DNA of 8,692 bases from Gemmatimonadota bacterium (GTDB taxonomy: Bacteria > Latescibacterota > UBA2968 > UBA8231): the NCBI GenBank assembly GCA_026706505.1, contig JAPOYQ010000610.1, positions 1-8,692 on the forward strand, given 5' to 3'. Every line of letters begins with the position of its first letter. Position 1 is the stretch's first letter. The notes below the pieces were generated by a model. The model had not been told where the DNA came from, made no database searches, and saw only the letters and a list, made by a program, of their open reading frames with translations. Both the position numbers and the translations under genes were made by a program. This document shows, piece after piece, positions 7,301-8,692 of this stretch.

Positions 7301-7428
7301 CCGTCGGCTGTGGCGATCCAGAGGAAGCCCTGGCGATCTTGGTAGATGTCTTCCACGTGCATCCCAGCTAGCCCATCAAAGACCGTATACTGGCTACTCA
7401 ACACGTGCTCAAAGGATATGTCACTCAT
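4303..7428 (-). CDS. Sigma-54-dependent activator with N-terminal two-component-type propeller sensor and Y_Y_Y domain
   Basis: This 1041-residue protein has its ATG at 7428, preceded by GGAAG (7436-7440) at 7-nt spacing. Residues about 15-600 hold some 14 Reg_prop-like repeats (for example FLWIATADGGVSRFD at 35-49, NIWIGLWGGGLVF at 291-303, NIWMGTSGGGVLRYDG at 544-559) with the typical GLP motifs at 61, 103 and 317, enough for two seven-bladed propellers. A Y_Y_Y-like domain follows at about 632-708. The AAA+ domain spans about 727-960: Walker A GETGTGKG at 757-764, GAFTGA at 804-809 intact for sigma-54 contact, Walker B TLFLDEIG at 824-831, ATNRDL at 868-873, an arginine-rich FREDLFYRL at 882-890 and WPGNVREL at 942-949. 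The C-terminus (about 998-1036) is a Fis/FhlA-like helix-turn-helix. No signal peptide or membrane segment is visible, so the sensor should be cytoplasmic and joined directly to the effector. It probably senses a ligand and activates sigma-54 promoters, including the one at 4073-4090. The ligand is unknown. The 67-nt gap to the esterase gene permits co-transcription. Confidence 0.93.
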   Translation of the reverse strand: MSDISFEHVLSSQYTVFDGLAGMHVEDIYQDRQGFLWIATADGGVSRFDSARFDTFGLKDGLPNLTVMAIAEDADGRLLFGTFGGGLAAYDGRDFQVYTTEHGLPSNKILGLQAQPDGLILVLTDAGVAWFVEGHCIRCITDVGGQPLRRVRDMATDAGGTTWLATMNRGVLSLDGRYMGMGEGAGQWPWKFAQDPSGYLWISFHYTSSEVLIGRYDPQDQQLAFVDVGKGDEGVVQHGTRHVRADERGWLWLTHRGVMVCDGQEWHPFSASLPDIDFSATRLTYEDREGNIWIGLWGGGLVFCDPVSIRRYTEADGLPDREIRCLGEDPGGRVWIGTMGGMACMEEGQIRPVKTGEIVSAIVVDGQGQVWSGGDAGKVYKWEGQTPQAIPVTEETHPEEIAGLCEDGQGRIWVGTSESRFGWIEGNCFISLECGTALQDQDESFWIGSLLRDQDGVFWLGSVGEVPALYCYEDGYLRPADIAEVESIAYVNVLWEHQNTLWVGTGKGLFALNLQSRQVHHFTAEQFGLSANGILALTADSQDNIWMGTSGGGVLRYDGQTFQSIRLGPSALENMVEAVLCDRRGRLWFGTRAGLVAYQPGHAPPRLVIREVMAGTRLAAPEAVSCPESTPEIRIHFQGISFRTGARQMRYSHRLLGHGPTEQWSAFTAADAVAYNALPVGEYCFEVRTMDRDGLMSEVASVEIQILPDAKTERIHALENVLRATDHVVHSQSWSMRQVLEQTMRVAETAMTVLVLGETGTGKGLLAQTIHETSTRRMRPFIHVNCGALPAGLVESELFGHEKGAFTGADSRQLGRFELADGGTLFLDEIGDLPLESQRVLLHILEENTLTRVGGQQPVSVDVRVIAATNRDLRQAIQEGTFREDLFYRLSVFTLELPPLRQRQEDIPALAAHFAERYAQHLRRPVPTLDEGVVAHLQGYAWPGNVRELEHLINRAVLLCEDGVIRAGDLLLPSVGHRAGDAVSPAPAAGEGLDEKQQIVEALQATHWRIYGVHGAAALLNMHPEKLRYRMQKYGLQRPKK

Positions 7429-7495
7429 ACGAATTCTTCCAACGATTGGGAGATCCGGCCAAACACCTTAGCTCACTTCACCGCGTGATGTATAA

Positions 7496-8692
7496 TCAGA
7501 CGATCTCCACGCCCCAGAAGCCCAACATCGGCAAAAAGCGCTCCATATCCGCTGGCACGGTCGCCGGATCCTTGCCGTAGCCGCCGTGGACCCTAGCCAC
7601 CCCTTGCAAGGGCCGCTCCAAGACCAACTCGACGCAATGGTCCTGCGGATAGCTCACCGCCGCGATCGGCACCTCGCCGTCCTCATCCTCGACCCGGAAG
7701 CTGTTGGCCTCTAAATCGATGCTATCCATCCGGCTTTCTACAGCTACAAACTCCAGTTCCACGCGGTCCTCCCGCCGCCGGGCCGCCGCCAAATCCGGTG
7801 CCTGCCAAGCTACTGCTTGACCATAGACCAACCCTAAAGCCGCTTGCGCCAACCGCTCCCCCAAGAGCATGTTGCCAGCGGGACTGGTGTGGATCTGATC
7901 CGCAAGTGGCAAGTCGAGCGCCGGCACCACGCCTATGCCCGGCGTTTGTCGTGCCACCTGCCGCTGCGCCTCGCGCACTTGGCTCCAGCGCCGATCGGCA
8001 TCCTGGTCTGCGGGTTGGTACACGCGGTTTAGCTGCACAGTGAGCACTGGCAACTCCGCGTCTGCAAGGGTCCCCCGCCAAGCGGCGACTGCTTGCTGGA
8101 ACCGCTCCGCATAACTGGTCGCGTCTGCGTCGGTCCCTGTATCGCTTTCCCCCTGATACCACACAATCCCCCGGACCTTTCCCCCGACCTTCTCCACGCA
8201 CTGCACCATATTGTCAAACAAATCCGCCGCCCCAGGCTCGCCGGGATTCCACCGAGTGAGCGGAGAGCCTCCCAACGCCGTCTGCACCAAACCGACCGGA
8301 TGCGAGAGCGTCCTTTTGAGCGTGCGCCCAAATTGCAAGTAGGGCGAGTGCCCTGGATTGGCGGCCTCTCGGTTCACTGCGTGTTGGGTATCCGTCGATT
8401 CGTTCATCGGATGCGCTGCCAGCGCCCACTGCTCGCTATTCCTGAACAGATGCACTCCCAACTCCGCTGGGTCCTCATACGGCCCGCGCCCGTATCCAGC
8501 CGAATTGCTCTGCCCGGCAATCACCCACAAATCGCCTATGCCCAAAAAGTGCCGCATATCTCCCCGTGGCGACCACTCCCCAGCCGGATTCTCCGCCGTC
8601 CGCAACCGCGTCTCCAGCCGATAAAGCCCGCCCGCCGGGATGTGTTCCAAAGTACCCTTCCAAGTCCCATCCTCCTCTGTCGGCACAACCTG
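7496..8692 (-). CDS. Sialate O-acetylesterase-like SGNH hydrolase (5' partial)
   Basis: The frame is open from the window edge (codon 8692-8690) to TGA at 7498-7496, giving 398 residues. A GTG at 8686 is in frame but codons continue beyond it, so the true start is outside. The SASA-type (PF03629) SGNH landmarks are, in numbering from the window edge: nucleophile block WVIAGQSNSAGYG at 56-68 with Ser62, ALGGSPLTRW at 139-148, GIVWYQGESD at 175-184, and DQIHTSPAGN at 265-274 with the likely catalytic Asp265 and His268. A short beta-rich stretch precedes the catalytic domain (LYRLETRLR) and a beta-rich domain of about 100 residues follows it. The family removes acetyl groups from sialic acid or from decorated plant and algal polysaccharides. 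The substrate here is not known, and a signal peptide cannot be assessed. It lies 67 nt upstream of the regulator gene on the same strand, suggesting an operon and a link to carbohydrate use. Confidence 0.9.
   Translation of the reverse strand, partial: QVVPTEEDGTWKGTLEHIPAGGLYRLETRLRTAENPAGEWSPRGDMRHFLGIGDLWVIAGQSNSAGYGRGPYEDPAELGVHLFRNSEQWALAAHPMNESTDTQHAVNREAANPGHSPYLQFGRTLKRTLSHPVGLVQTALGGSPLTRWNPGEPGAADLFDNMVQCVEKVGGKVRGIVWYQGESDTGTDADATSYAERFQQAVAAWRGTLADAELPVLTVQLNRVYQPADQDADRRWSQVREAQRQVARQTPGIGVVPALDLPLADQIHTSPAGNMLLGERLAQAALGLVYGQAVAWQAPDLAAARRREDRVELEFVAVESRMDSIDLEANSFRVEDEDGEVPIAAVSYPQDHCVELVLERPLQGVARVHGGYGKDPATVPADMERFLPMLGFWGVEIV

Overview
The window looks like chromosomal DNA of a free-living, GC-rich, Gram-negative-type bacterium. 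Supporting signs are the signal-peptide-bearing propeller protein, sugar-ABC genes with overlapping starts and stops, clear Shine-Dalgarno sequences, and a large sigma-54-type regulator with a propeller sensor. The gene style suggests an uncultured environmental lineage such as Latescibacterota, Poribacteria or a relative. That placement is a guess from gene style and not a demonstrated taxonomy.

Layout. (1) Positions 2-2995, plus strand: the distal part of a sugar-type ABC importer operon. It holds the C-terminal part of a periplasmic binding protein, a two-domain ATPase of the RbsA/MglA/XylG class and an RbsC-class permease, with coding overlaps at both junctions. (2) Positions 2996-3120: the gap between convergent genes, holding two strong inverted repeats and no convincing gene. 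(3) Positions 3121-4020, minus strand: a secreted TolB/PD40-type beta-propeller protein. (4) Positions 4021-4302: a compact AT-rich control region. (5) Positions 4303-7428, minus strand: a 1041-residue regulator with about 14 propeller-type repeats, a Y_Y_Y domain, a sigma-54 AAA+ domain and a Fis/FhlA-like helix-turn-helix. (6) Positions 7496-8692, minus strand: the C-terminal 398 residues of a sialate-O-acetylesterase-like SGNH hydrolase, cut by the window edge.

The most interesting signal is in region 4. Reading on the minus strand, there are five perfect 7-bp half-sites of alternating orientation (a 21-bp tandem period), then an intrinsic terminator, then a near-consensus sigma-54 (-24/-12) promoter, then AAGGAG and the ATG of the propeller gene. 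The half-site array lies about 145-195 bp upstream of the predicted transcription start, which is the usual place for an enhancer of a sigma-54 activator, and the gene next to it encodes such an activator. My inference is a self-contained module: a cytoplasmic propeller-sensor activator binds its own enhancer array and switches on the neighbouring secreted propeller gene. The esterase and importer suggest a role in acetylated or decorated carbohydrate use, but the ligand and sugar cannot be read from the sequence.
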